This document shows, piece by piece, positions 12,906-24,762 of a stretch of DNA of 64,000 nt; position 1 is the stretch's first letter, and every line of letters starts with the position of its first letter. This stretch comes from Acanthacorydalis orientalis (Eukaryota; Arthropoda; Insecta; Megaloptera; Corydalidae), in assembly GCA_034766995.1 (NCBI GenBank), contig CM068313.1:20988012-21052011 (forward strand). Reading direction: 5' to 3'. The notes below the pieces were generated by a model. The model ran no database searches, was not told where the DNA came from, and worked only from the letters and a program-made list of their open reading frames with translations. A program made the position numbers and the translations under genes.

Positions 12906-14290
12906 GTATTCAATTTTATTAAGTTCATATCAGAATCCCGTCAAATATGTGAGGAGAAAAATGTGGGAAATCAAGTATACTTAAATGTGCACTCATTCCT
13001 GATGAAGTCTTCTGTAAACATAGCGTAGGGAAGAAATACATTAAGAGGATACTCGTAGCAATTCAAATACTCTTTAATACTCACATCTGTTAAATAAGCG
13101 AAAACATTTATAATTTTTTCCGTGTTAAATCTTTTGAATATTTCATTGAAACGAATAAATACACAAAAATGAATATTATGTAAAGACGTGTATTTATATT
13201 TTTAGATATTCAGATATTTAACTTAGTATGTTGCGTTCGAAAAATATAGACATATTTTCATTATTCTATAATTACCTTTTTATTTTTTGTACATTATACG
13301 TATTGTTAAAATGATGTTATTATATAAATAACAAACAAATTCATAAAATAATCTCTATCATACAAAAAAGATTAATCTTTATTTTGTTTAATACTTTAAA
13401 CTTATAACAAAATTTTATTAGCAAGAAGACCATTATTTTTAATCAAGTTAAAATGTTTTTACAATGCTTTATTATTATTTATTACTTTATTCATTAATTC
13501 AATATTCAATTTTTTATATAAAAATAAGTTTAATGAAATATTGAAGTATCTACTGAACTTTATTTTCATAAATATAAACTTATTTTTTTTTATTATGAAT
13601 CGTTTAGTATATATTGAAAAAATATAAATTATGATAATTAATTGCTTAACCGAAAGTTTTACATATATATTATACATAATATTTACAATATACTAATTAT
13701 TTTAACGTATAACCACATAAAAATATATAAAATAAACATTTACCTTTTATAATTAATTTTATTTTTAGAATTTTTTATGATTACCGAATATGTTTGTTAT
13801 TTAATTTTTTATAACAATTTGTCAACAATTATATATATATATATATTCATATATGTTTGTATGTACACATATGTGATTTAAAATGTAACTTTTTCTTCAT
13901 TGGATTCCATGAAATGATTGTTTAAAATAAACTGATTGCTTTTCATATATTTAAACGAATTTATTAATAGCTTATAAAACGTTTTTATTTATACAGCAAA
14001 AATAAATATACTATTTTTCAAATATTCATATGTTAGTATGAAAATTAAAATAATAATTTAAAACATGTTTCAAATATACTTCAGTGACGTTTGTTCGAAA
14101 TTCATGAACTAAAAATAATGTTTATTGTATACAAACAATACATTTAATGTGAAATGCATGAAAATTTAACTGTAAAATTCATAAGTATGCTCTTTATTGA
14201 AATACTGAATTAATTGTTAAAATAATAATTGAATGTATGTTTACAATTTTTTAAACATTTTATGTAAATTTATTCTCAAGCCTAATGTGA

Positions 14291-14328
14291 ATCTAAAGTA
14301 AATATTTGTTTAAATATTTACTTTAGAT
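14291..14328. repeat. Perfect hairpin, 17-bp arms
   Basis: ATCTAAAGTAAATATTT (14291-14307) pairs perfectly with 14312-14328 across a 4-nt loop. It lies just before a long (TA)n tract. Its function is unknown. Confidence 0.6.
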
Positions 14329-14336
14329 ACTATTTG

Positions 14337-14391
<55 letters not shown>

Positions 14392-14477
14392 TTTTAATAA
14401 TTGTTATCAGTAGTTTTATTTTAAAAATATGATGATAACTAAGTTCTTTTTTATATGATATTAATATAGGCACATGA

Positions 14478-14519
<42 letters not shown>

Positions 14520-14877
14520 CATTTATTAGCTTCATTTGTTAATTATTAAGCATTAAAGTTATTCATGCAACATTTAAAACAGTCTCCGCAATAACGTATA
14601 CTTCAAGATCTAGTTTCACATTATACAAAGCTTTAAAGAAATTTCAATGTTTACTCACCTAAGCACGAACGAATACCTACATTTAGAATTACTAGGTATC
14701 ATATATTTGCAACTATTCAACATAGCCTTACAATAGCAAAGTGTTTCACTGTTTGAAGTGGTGTCAAGAGAATAATTGTACAAGTTGTATTTTACAACAA
14801 TTTCAACTTATTGCTATACAAATTTCAGATTGCTCAAAAACTTGATAACACATATTAGACAGTTTAAATATACCAAC

Positions 14878-14880
<3 letters not shown>

Positions 14881-14928
<48 letters not shown>

Positions 14929-14945
14929 ATATATATATATATATT
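14881..14945. repeat. (TA)n/(TG)n compound microsatellite
   Basis: A (TA)n tract is interrupted by GTGTGTG, then (TA)n resumes. Confidence 0.9.
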
Positions 14946-15279
14946 TCATATATAATTTGTATTAAATATATATAATTATATATAATTTACTTTAAATTTT
15001 AAAATATTTAAGTTGTTAATATTCCTATTAGAAATTATTATAAATTTATTAATTTTTATTTACATATTATGTACATAAATAAAATTTATTTCTCCTCTTA
15101 TTCTAATACACTAACATAGAGTGTATATATATATATATACACACACGAGTGAACATATTATGAGATAAATAACATTTAATTAGACCAGACATCACTTTCT
15201 GCTGTTACAGATCAAACACATTGTACATATAAAACAGTTATTTTAAATATTTAACGTGTACAAGAATACGAATGTTACG

Positions 15280-15700
15280 GATCGAATTAGTCTACACTCG
15301 AGTCGAGAATTCACAATACCGATCTTTCTTAGTGCGAATACGAATGTTGTTGAGGCAGTTTCCAGTACACGCTCTGTGCGCATTTCACGCGAAAACGAGA
15401 GAGCTAATAATTAGTCTAATAAGTTTTTAGTGAGTGACTGAAGTTAGAATTAATTTGTGAAAAGCTTTCGGGGTGGCTACCCGCTGGCGCAAGGTGGCGG
15501 AAACGACAAGCACTAATTTATTGAGATTGACTTGTGCGTACAGCTGCGTGGATTTCGGGGGTTTGTTTTTCACATAACGGTACCGTATTTTTCAGACGTT
15601 CAGCGTACCGACCGTTTATTATTATTCGAAACTCATGTCTGAACCGTCACTAAAACGAATGTTCATGAACGGCTATTCTGTACATTTCCTCGTTTTTTCT
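15280..15700. promoter_or_regulatory. GC-raised block, possible promoter or enhancer
   Basis: About 420 bp of complex, CpG-containing sequence (CACGCGAAAACGAGAG, CTGGCGCAAGGTGGCGG, ACGGTACCGT) stand out from flanks that are nearly pure A/T. There is no open frame of note. A CGCAAG|GTGGCG site could be a weak donor. This may be a regulatory element or an untranslated exon; the direction is unknown. Confidence 0.3.
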
Positions 15701-16604
15701 TGTTTTATTTTTTTGTGGCTCATGAAAGCTCGAAATGAGATATAATGTGGAAACTGCTCTGGTAAATTAAAATTTATATCGATAAAGTTTATATTCCTTT
15801 TAAATAATGAATACTATATAAACGTGATTTATGAAAAAAATTCAATAGAAATTGTCTAGAACACATCAAAAATTAATTTCAAATGATGTTATTAGAACAC
15901 ATTTTTCATATAATCACGATTTAAATTTGAACAGATTTTATTCATATAACTGAAATTTAATTCCAGTTAATTTTTATTTCACTATTAAAATAAAACAAGT
16001 AAATTCCATAACAAATTTATTAAAAGTTCGATATCCAATTCCAGTATAAAATATAATTATTTAAATTATAACAAAATTACTTTATTTTACATAATTTTTT
16101 TCCGAGAATTTGGATTTATTTATTCATTTAAATACACTAAATATCAATTTTAAGAAAACAGAAGTATAATATAAAACAGCACAAAAAGAACTTTTAAACA
16201 ACTATATATGAATTTTAATCTTTTCGCGATATATTTCCCACATCACTGATATTATTTGCCTTTAAAAAAGTGTGTTCATCGTTATCAAATGATAATATTC
16301 TAATCTTATAAGGAAATATTGAAATCTACATAATCTTTGAAGCATTGAGAAAAGAATTTATCTAACAGTTTTTCTCTAATGTTGCCACAGTTTCAATAAC
16401 TAATAGTAATTTTTATACAGTAAACATTTAAAAAAAATTATATACAAATTCCATGATTGACCGAAAAATGTGTAAATTCAAATATAAATTTCTAACATAA
16501 GTCATATTTTAATAACAATATAATTGAGTCAATTACTTGATATATTTCGACTGTGACTAATGTAACAAATCACACAAACAAAATTCAATAACTTAAAAAT
16601 ACAA

Positions 16605-16607
<3 letters not shown>

Positions 16608-16643
<36 letters not shown>

Positions 16644-16710
16644 TATATATATGCACATAAATATATATGTATATACACACATATATATACACATATATCT
16701 ATATATATAT

Positions 16711-16748
<38 letters not shown>
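16608..16748. repeat. Compound (TA)n/(CACATA)n microsatellite
   Basis: 140 bp of TA dinucleotides interspersed with ACAC and ATGTAC units. It is one of the longest low-complexity blocks on the left side. Confidence 0.9.
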
Positions 16749-16750
<2 letters not shown>

Positions 16751-17414
16751 CCTTTTAGTTAATAATTTTACTTTAATTAAATCTAAATTAATGTTAATTA
16801 AAGAATAAATGAGTGTTTAATATAGAATGCAGTAGACATAACTTGTCTTTTCATTCAAATTAAATAATATTCAGGAAACACGAACTATTTATTAATTCCA
16901 TATAAAATATTTATATATGTGTATAGAATTTACGTATTAATATTAATTTAAATTCTATTTCACACAACAGATTATTTAAGTATAATTCAGTAAACTTTAA
17001 TTATTAATATGCAAACGAGTTCCTTTAACTTTCTAAAATATGTTTTTTTTCACATGAAGAAATAATTATTATCCTGTATTGTTCAATTTATAGTATATTA
17101 TAATTATGCGATTTATAAGAAACGTTCATTAATAACATAAAAAAGATACATTAAGTAAAATATAAATCAGCTCAAAGAGGTTCAAAGATATTATTTTCGT
17201 GCTGAAATACGATTGGAACATGAAAGATTTATTATTTTGCGGTCTTGTATTCTGATATTATCACGTTAAGTAAAGAGTATCTCATGTACATAAATTATAT
17301 TAAAATTTTAATGAAGCAAACTCATCCACTAGACTTGACATTTAAGATCACTGTATTGTTTTAGACAAATTATACATCTAAAATTATCTTTAGCGAAAAT
17401 TACTCATGATCTCA

Positions 17415-17660
17415 AAGCAGTACCGTAACTTTAAAAAGCGTGTATACGCATAAAGCTCCGCACAAACGTTATGACTTTGTCAGTAACACAGTAAAAGCGT
17501 CCATTGTGAACCGCGCATATTCGTCTGACACGTAACGTTGTATGATGAAATTAATGTTATTAGTGACAACTGCATTCCCTCCTCGCACTTGATATAATTA
17601 TCATGAAAGTTAACGTTCAAGGGCGAGGGTGCGTCTTGTTGTGAACTATACTGTCTGTTG
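17415..17660. promoter_or_regulatory. Complex non-coding block, possible regulatory element
   Basis: CpG-bearing, non-repetitive sequence (AAGCTCCGCACAAACG, AACCGCGCATATTCG, AAGGGCGAGGGTGCG) without an open frame, inside otherwise low-complexity DNA. It is a candidate conserved regulatory element only. Confidence 0.22.
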
Positions 17661-18468
17661 TGTCTTTTTTTTCACTAGAATAATGCGATTATGGTTCTAA
17701 TTACGTATTTAATTAAACGTAGCGAAAAAATTGCAAAACAATGTTAATTAATGGTTTTTAGAGCGTCAGTCAAAAATTATACACAAAATATATTTTCCAT
17801 TTTTCCTTCATGTCAAAATATTTTTATAATATATATATATATCCATGTATATATATATATATATATACATAATGATTAATTAACTTATAACATTTTTTAA
17901 TTGATTCCGATAAAACAAAACAAACCCCAGATAATATAACGATAAAATTGCTTGACATGAAAGCAGCATTGTTCATTTTTTATAAAGAAATATGTATAAT
18001 AATGAAAATAGAGATTCGTGAAATAAAAAATACAAATAAAAAAAATAACATTAAAATTATTTTTTTACAATAAATAAATCTAATTTCAATTTCAATCACA
18101 AAAGTAATTTAAATAAACTATCTCTAATAGTGTAAATAATAAAATATTGATAAATCTCGAACTCTGTTAATCATATAAAACATTTAAAATTGTAGTTCTT
18201 AAAAAGTGTAATTATAAAAGTGAATAACAATATTTTTATTTAAATCTTCACATTATTGTCAAGATTTATAAATATTAGAAATTTATTCTATATATTTAAA
18301 TATAATATAGTATTGTACTTATATATATATATAAATATTTTATATACAATATATAATATATATAAAATTATCCAATAATGCATTCATTCATTAATTAGAC
18401 TGACAGTACATAAAAAATATATTCAATGTTTTTAAATATCTATTTATCAAATTAATTTAGTATAATAT

Positions 18469-18499
<31 letters not shown>

Positions 18500-18877
18500 C
18501 ACGAAGTTATCGTTTTAAAAATTATTTAATAAAATTATTTACTTCTTACTAGAACATAGTAAGGAACTACTAAAGAATAAAGGAAGTAGTTTGTAAAAAG
18601 TTCATATAAATGAATTTTAATGTTAAGCACTACCTTGTACTTTTTGTAACTATAGCAAATAAAACAAAAAAAGACATGTATAAGACGAGTTTTAATTTAA
18701 ACTGGTAACTTTTTTGAATAAAGTACTCAAATAACAAGCAACAAACTTTCTTTTTACAAATAAGCTAGCATCTATTGAGAAAGAATAGACGCTTGTCTCT
18801 GCGGTTTGTTTTCGTACAAACGTTAGAAATTGTTTTTATCAATCTTAATTTCCTATCATAGATATATAGAATCTTAG

Positions 18878-19120
18878 TTCATGAAGTGACATTCAAGCAA
18901 TAAAAGGACTCAACACGGCCGATAAAGTTATGAATCATATAAATCATTAAAATTAGTCGAAAAAAATATCGTATTTGCTAATCAAAGGGCTTCTGAGCCC
19001 ATCCTGTCCAAAATACAACCTAATCGGCATTAACGCATGATATATGTCAGTCTATATATTGTTATTACTGTAAAATATTTGCATTTTTCCAAAAAAATGT
19101 TTTGAAAACTGTCTGTTTGA
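18878..19120 (+). repeat. Local repeat unit, copy A
   Basis: This aligns in the same direction with 19477-19725. Matching anchors in order are TTCATgAAgTGAcATTcAAG, a CGG...GATA block, GAAAAAAATA, CTAATCAAAG followed by GC and CTGA, and ATTA...ATATGT. The copies are clearly diverged. Neither has a long open frame shared with the other, so this looks like a non-coding repeat. Confidence 0.65.
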
Positions 19121-19177
19121 TCATTTGATTTATTCGTACAAATTTTCGATTTTTTTAGCATTATTATTGGTCTAACT

Positions 19178-19456
19178 CAGGGGTTCCCAACATTTTTCGT
19201 AAATTGACCTCTTAAAAAATATTCTTTTTTATCGACCCCTCTCCCCGAATTTTTTTTCCATATTTTTATGTAATAAAATCCTCAGATATCCGATTTCACG
19301 CCCCATAGAATGTGTGCCTAGAGGCAGCATATATAATATGTACGTAATTAGAATATGCGTTCAATTTCTTTATCGACCCCCAATCGACCTTTAATGGTTC
19401 ATAGACCCTCTATCAACTTCCATTGACTCTTAAGGAGTCCGCATTGGGAACCCTTG
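19178..19456. mobile_element. hAT non-autonomous element (MITE), 279 bp
   Basis: The ends are CAGGGGTTCCCAAC and, reversed, CAAGGGTTCCCAAT, the typical hAT inverted repeat. Exact 8-bp target duplications flank it: GTCTAACT (19170-19177) and GTCTAACC (19457-19464), 7 of 8 identical. The interior has repeated CGACCCC-type blocks common in such MITEs and no coding capacity. It lies between two diverged copies of a local repeat. Confidence 0.9.
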
Positions 19457-19476
19457 GTCTAACCGAAGCTACTCGA

Positions 19477-19725
19477 TTCATAAATTGATATTTAAGCATT
19501 GAATGTGCAATGCGGTTGATATATGTGAATCTTTGAAATTTGAATAACTGGAAAAAAATACTGTATTTACTGTATTTTCTAATCAAAGTGCCGCTGACCT
19601 GGTTCTGTGCAATATATAACGAAAATAATATTACCAAGCGACATATGTGTGCCCATATACGAGTATTCATTGATGTCAAAAATTTACATTTTACAAAACA
19701 AAAACATTTTGAGAAAAAACATAAT
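19477..19725 (+). repeat. Local repeat unit, copy B
   Basis: Second copy of the unit at 18878-19120, in direct orientation. Without the hAT element and its target duplication between them, the two copies would sit about 312 bp apart. Short open frames here do not line up with frames in copy A. Confidence 0.65.
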
Positions 19726-19861
19726 TACTGCGGCAGTTTTGAAACTAAATTTGTTCAAAGGAATTTTAAGCAAAAGTTTTACTCTTATTTTTCTTTTTAT
19801 TTTTGCAACATGCACACACATTAAAATATGTATTTATTAATATGTATGTCTATGTATATAT

Positions 19862-20070
19862 ATAGAGTGATTCAATTTAGTCGTCCACACGAAAGTATTA
19901 AAAGAAACGTAAGAATTAAAAAAAACACACGTTATCTTTCGTTTAGTATTTTAGTTCAATTGTATTATAGTATTGAATTGAACTAAAATACTAAATAAAA
20001 AATAACACGATTTTTTTAATCACTGCACTCTTTTTTAGTAGTTCCCCGTGAAAGCTTAAATCGAATCTAT
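19862..20070. mobile_element. Foldback (long inverted repeat) MITE-like element, ~209 bp
   Basis: The whole stretch folds on itself with arms of about 95 bp. The inner 20 bp (19942-19961 against 19976-19995) pair perfectly around a 14-nt loop. The outer parts are diverged but still alignable (ATTAAAAAAA, GTTAT and GATTC blocks recur in both arms). The element has no coding capacity. The TA-rich flanks hide any target duplication. Confidence 0.7.
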
Positions 20071-20255
20071 GTGTATATATATATATAATGTAATATGTAA
20101 TAATTAAAAAAATGTGTTTTTATAAAAAATACCGTTGTAAAGTCATCGTTTTACATCACTTCATACAACACTTTTATTGTAGGTCAAAAATTTGATTTTT
20201 AAACAAAAATGAAATTGTACACACATCAAAAATTACTTTAAAAACAAAATGACTA

Positions 20256-20650
20256 TTGGGTACACCTTTTTATGTTTCATACACGACTTCGACAAAAATT
20301 TTATTTAACATATTTCCTTTAGCAGCAGAAACGATTGAAATTAAAGCGAACGTCAGCCTCAAACCATTCAGCAAGAAATTCCCAGGTATGCAACAAAATT
20401 TAACGATAGGGTCAAAACTGACGCGTTATGACTCTGAACGACGAATATGGGTTCTGTCGAAACCGATCCGATGAACGGATACAATTGCAACGTTTACGAG
20501 GATCCCATATTACGCTTACGTCGAATATCAAAGTTTCGAGAGCTATTTTTTATGGCAGATCAGTTTCTCGTACATATCGAAGGCAATTTGACAGCACCCG
20601 ATACATCAACAATGTTTTATAGCTGTATCCTTTTTCTTTCATACGGTTTA
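20256..20650. other. Complex block with possible small exon, unassigned
   Basis: About 400 bp have clearly higher GC than the surroundings. An exon-like piece lies between an acceptor (TTTCCTTTAG, about 20322) and a donor (CCCAG|GTATGC, about 20384). Overlapping open frames in two phases follow, and none resembles a known family. It may be an exon of an unseen gene, a transposon fragment or a regulatory element. Confidence 0.2.
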
Positions 20651-20764
20651 AGGCAGCATTTTTCACCGGTTAATGTATGTTTACATGCAACAAATATAAC
20701 ACATTTTTCGGGAATTTATAAAAATAATAATACCTGTAAATGACAATCGATTATATCTATCTAT

Positions 20765-20824
<60 letters not shown>

Positions 20825-23800
20825 TTATTAATTATAACACGTTTGTAAGAATGTCTCTTGAAGTTTTGAATTAAATTTATAAAATATAACTCTTCAAAGA
20901 GGTAAATTAAAAATGTACACTTTTCGTATTTAAAAAGGATTACTTCAATCCATGTATGCTTGTTATTACTCACAGACGTATATTTCATTAATGGATGTAG
21001 ATAAATACAACTTTATTCGTCCCTAATTAAATAACCCATTAAAATGTACCCTTAATTGTGCAGCATTAGGTAAACGAACATATATAATTCTTGTTTATAT
21101 AAAATGATAATTTTAAATTGATCACATGTAATAAATTATTCATTAAAACAATATTGGTGTATATATATATACTATATACAGTACGTATCTATATACACAC
21201 TTACATCCATATATACATGTATGTACTCATAAACAGCGTCAATGAAAAGATTAAAAATTATTATATTATTTGGAAAACAATAGAAAGTTCTATTAATATT
21301 ATAAATGTATTTTAAAGAATCTATTTTTTTATTTACATACTGGTATATAAAAAATAATTTAATAACTTCTGAATCGTATTTAAAATAATTTAGTGAAAAT
21401 AACATAGTTGTGATATTTTTAATGAATTTCAAAAAAAATTTCGATCAATCATTCACTACGTTCACTAAGTGTGTTTCTCCAAAATTTCAACATTTATTCA
21501 TTAGTTATTTTGATTTTGATGCATATACATTTCAATTGCGATTCCGTCATTTTCCATTATCTTTAGAAGAATATGTAATCAATTTTAATAGAACTGAAGT
21601 AAAAATCTGGTAAATTAAAATAGATCTAATATTAACAATTGTTTCATACATATTATCTAGACCACATGGAACTTCATTTCTTCTACAACTGGTTTCGACT
21701 TTCGGTGTTCGTCCTTCAGATAAGACTTGTAATTGAAAGTTCAAAATGTAATTAAAGATAACTAAAATTATAGAAGAAATGAACTTCACACGTGATTGAT
21801 GATGAACACACTGAAGACATTATAACATCTTAGAAATATATGAATAAAATTCAATATTTCCTGGTCATATGATTGTTATTTATTTGATAATGAATACAAA
21901 TAAAACTTAAAATATTCAAAATTACATTTTAAAAATAAAACAATTCAAATATTATAATATACAAAACATTCATTAGTCCATGTATAGCATAAAAGTGTTA
22001 GATAGGTTAGTGTTGGTCAGGGTAAAGGAAACAAAAAGTTTTATGTATTCAGATACACTCATAGCACGTAACAGCGACGTGTTCTTGTAAATAAAGTAAA
22101 AGTAAAGAATATCTTGTTTAACAAACATTTAAAAACAATATTTACAAAGGTCTACTTCTTATATTCTGTTACATTTTTTTTCTCAACACGAACACATGTT
22201 CGTTAGAAAAGGTTGTAGGAATGAATTTGGTTTCGAAGCTTTACGTGAAAATTGAATCGTGAATAAAATATCAAAATATATACGTTTTGTTTCGTCAATA
22301 CAATAAAAATCCATAAACTGTTGCTAGTTCGAACCTTATACATTTTTTTTATTAGAACTTATTACGTACAGCTGTTACATCTGTACATCGTCCATTTATA
22401 GTATATAACTAAAATAAAAACAGTTTCCTTTTATGAGTGGTCTAGAAAATTACACGTTTAAAATAGCCGTGTGGAAATTTATAGATATCGATGTCGAAAG
22501 TATTAAAAGTGTTGTGGAATATTCCATGTTTTTAATTAAAAATGTAATTCTAATAAAATAAAAAATTACCGTTCTAAATTGCACTTAATTTTTTGAGAAA
22601 ATATTAAAATTACATTTTAGTTAATATGCACACTTTAACAAATGATATAAAATTTAAAACACGAACTTTAATAATACTCTAGCTAGATCATATGGCCGAA
22701 AGGATTTTTTCTGTATTTTTTATCTGAGAAGGCATAATTATTTTATTCATAATTGATTTCTTACAAAAAATTAATAATCTTTAATTTAGCTTCTTAATAA
22801 TTGAAATTACATATAATTTATAACTTTTTATTACAATTTCTCTTTTAAAAATAAATTAAATATATTACAAAAGATTTTAAAAAAAACTAAAAATATGTCA
22901 TTTATAAATAATATGTTATTCTTTATGATCAATGAATAGATAAATATCCAAATTTTGAAAATAATTCTGTTATAAAATAAGAACGCATTGAAGGATATTT
23001 TTTTAAATGTGTTCCTAATATTTTTCAGTTACAAGTACTTAAAGGTGAAACAATGTGCGGTGCAAAGAAGAAACAATACTTTAAATATCTACATTGGTTT
23101 GTATTAGAATAAATTAAATTTAAATAGTGTTTTTACAAATTATTTAAAAACAAATTCGAATTAATCTATTTTTTAATTACAAATTACATATGTTTTATAC
23201 AGAAATTTCAAATGAAAAAATATTAAATATATTTCCATAGATAGAATGAAAAGATATTACAAATTTAATAGAAGTTGTTTGTTTACATAACATTTTAAAA
23301 TTAATGAATGACAACTATATGTAACAAATACGAATAATTAAGCAAACATAACTCACAGGTACATCCAAACTTCCTGTCCGTTACCTCTTTCCGAATTACA
23401 GAAACAAAGAGAACTTTCACTAAGCCACTATATACAAATAAATAAATTATAATGTAACAACAGAAAACGGTCGTTATAAAGGACAATCAACAAGAATAAT
23501 AAATAACAATAGTATAGAAGTTGTAAATTATATAAAGTTAATTATTTTTACTATAAATACATCATGATGTAACAAATTTAAATGTATAAATAATTAATTA
23601 AATTTCACAGATGGTTTTTGGCAAATCTCAACTAGTGATGTACATTATATCATCATCATCATCAAATTGAAATATAAAATAACTTTATTAATATTCATAC
23701 TTTTCATATTAACATGTATATAGAAATTTTTTTCAAATATTCACTTGACAAATTGTTATTAGGCTACAAAACGTTTTTTTTTTTAAATTAAATTTTTTTT

Positions 23801-24760
23801 GTTAATAAATAACAAATATTTAACTATATTTATAATCCACATATCAGATAAAACAAAATTGTGAATTAATTAAGTAAGAATACCTGCTAGTAAAATTAAA
23901 ATTAATAATATATATTTTTGCTAAGAGATTATAAAGAAAATATTATTCCTCACGATTGATAAGTTATTTTTTTAAACAGAATATTTTTTGTGCTTTTTAA
24001 TCTTATTTAAGGAAATAAAGATATATTTAAGTACAATAGTTTGACAGAAATAATTTAGAAACAGAATCGAACGCAATGTTTACATAATAAAAAAATCATT
24101 TCTACTATTTTGTTTTCATTTTTGTTATCGCCATTCGATTATTCGTACTCTCACTATTAAATATCCTGAAGTTTTCGTGTTCATCTCGTCGTTTACAATT
24201 GCTTTCAAAATATTGTTTGAGCTTATCTAAACATTAGATACTAAAATGTTCTACGCTACTCGACTACTACAACAATTTCTTGTTTGAGCTTACATATTTT
24301 ACATCAACGCATTCGGAATATCCGGCTGGTTGTGAAACAACACATGAACCACAAATGATAAGTTACAAAGATAATAAAAATACGGACGTTTGATCCTTCA
24401 AAGACACTTGTAGGTAGGTGATAAATCGAGTGAATGCCATAAAAAACAGAACCGTTGAAATAACATGTACTGTGCGGGAATACGTTAGAGGATCTAATGT
24501 TATATTTAAGTATTCTTAAACCATTTTCTTAGAAAGTTTTATGTTAGTATGGTGGTAAATAAAAAATATACACGCAAAATTGTTAAGCGTGAAGTGGAAG
24601 AATTCTGTAAGGATATTTGTATTATTTTGTTTTTTCATTAATTTTTTTTTTGTTACTTACAATATTGTGCTTTATAAATTTGCACATAATTTTAATTTTT
24701 TATCAACATTCAAATTTATCATAATAATTAACTAAAGTAGTAAATTATATATATATATAA
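20651..24760. other. Intergenic, AT-rich
   Basis: There is no supported gene. A pure (TA)n tract lies at 20767-20822 and (ATC)n at about 23650-23665. Moderately complex unique sequence at 22000-22520 and 24080-24460 may be regulatory. TTGTTTGAGCTTA occurs twice (about 24213 and 24280). Short frames at 21118-21432 and 23301-23486 have no family or splice support. Confidence 0.7.
21669..21787 (-). repeat. Inverted-repeat unit with hammerhead-like core
   Basis: Arms of 17 bp (21669-21685 and 21771-21787, 16 of 17 paired) enclose a segment. On the minus strand this segment reads TCTGAAGG, a short stem and then GTCGAAACC. CTGA...GAAAC is the order of the hammerhead ribozyme core, which occurs in Penelope-like element ends. 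One core base departs from consensus and stem I is not evident, so this is at best a degenerate copy. Confidence 0.3.
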
Positions 24761-24762
24761 TA

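Larger units (their letters stand above)
9635..18877. other. Intergenic, AT-rich, microsatellite-rich
   Basis: There is no supported gene. (TA)n or compound tracts lie at about 9842-9862, 11478-11512, 12844-12908 (TA then TATG), 13830-13848, 14340-14388, 14479-14519, 15122-15146, 17827-17869 and 18468-18502. Complex blocks without coding support lie at 10680-10990 and 11760-12110, besides those listed separately. The 72-codon minus-strand frame at 13459-13677 is low-complexity and not credible. Confidence 0.75.

Noticed and set aside
22318..22345. AGTTCGAACC resembling a tRNA T-loop
   Set aside because: The flanking sequence does not fold into a tRNA.
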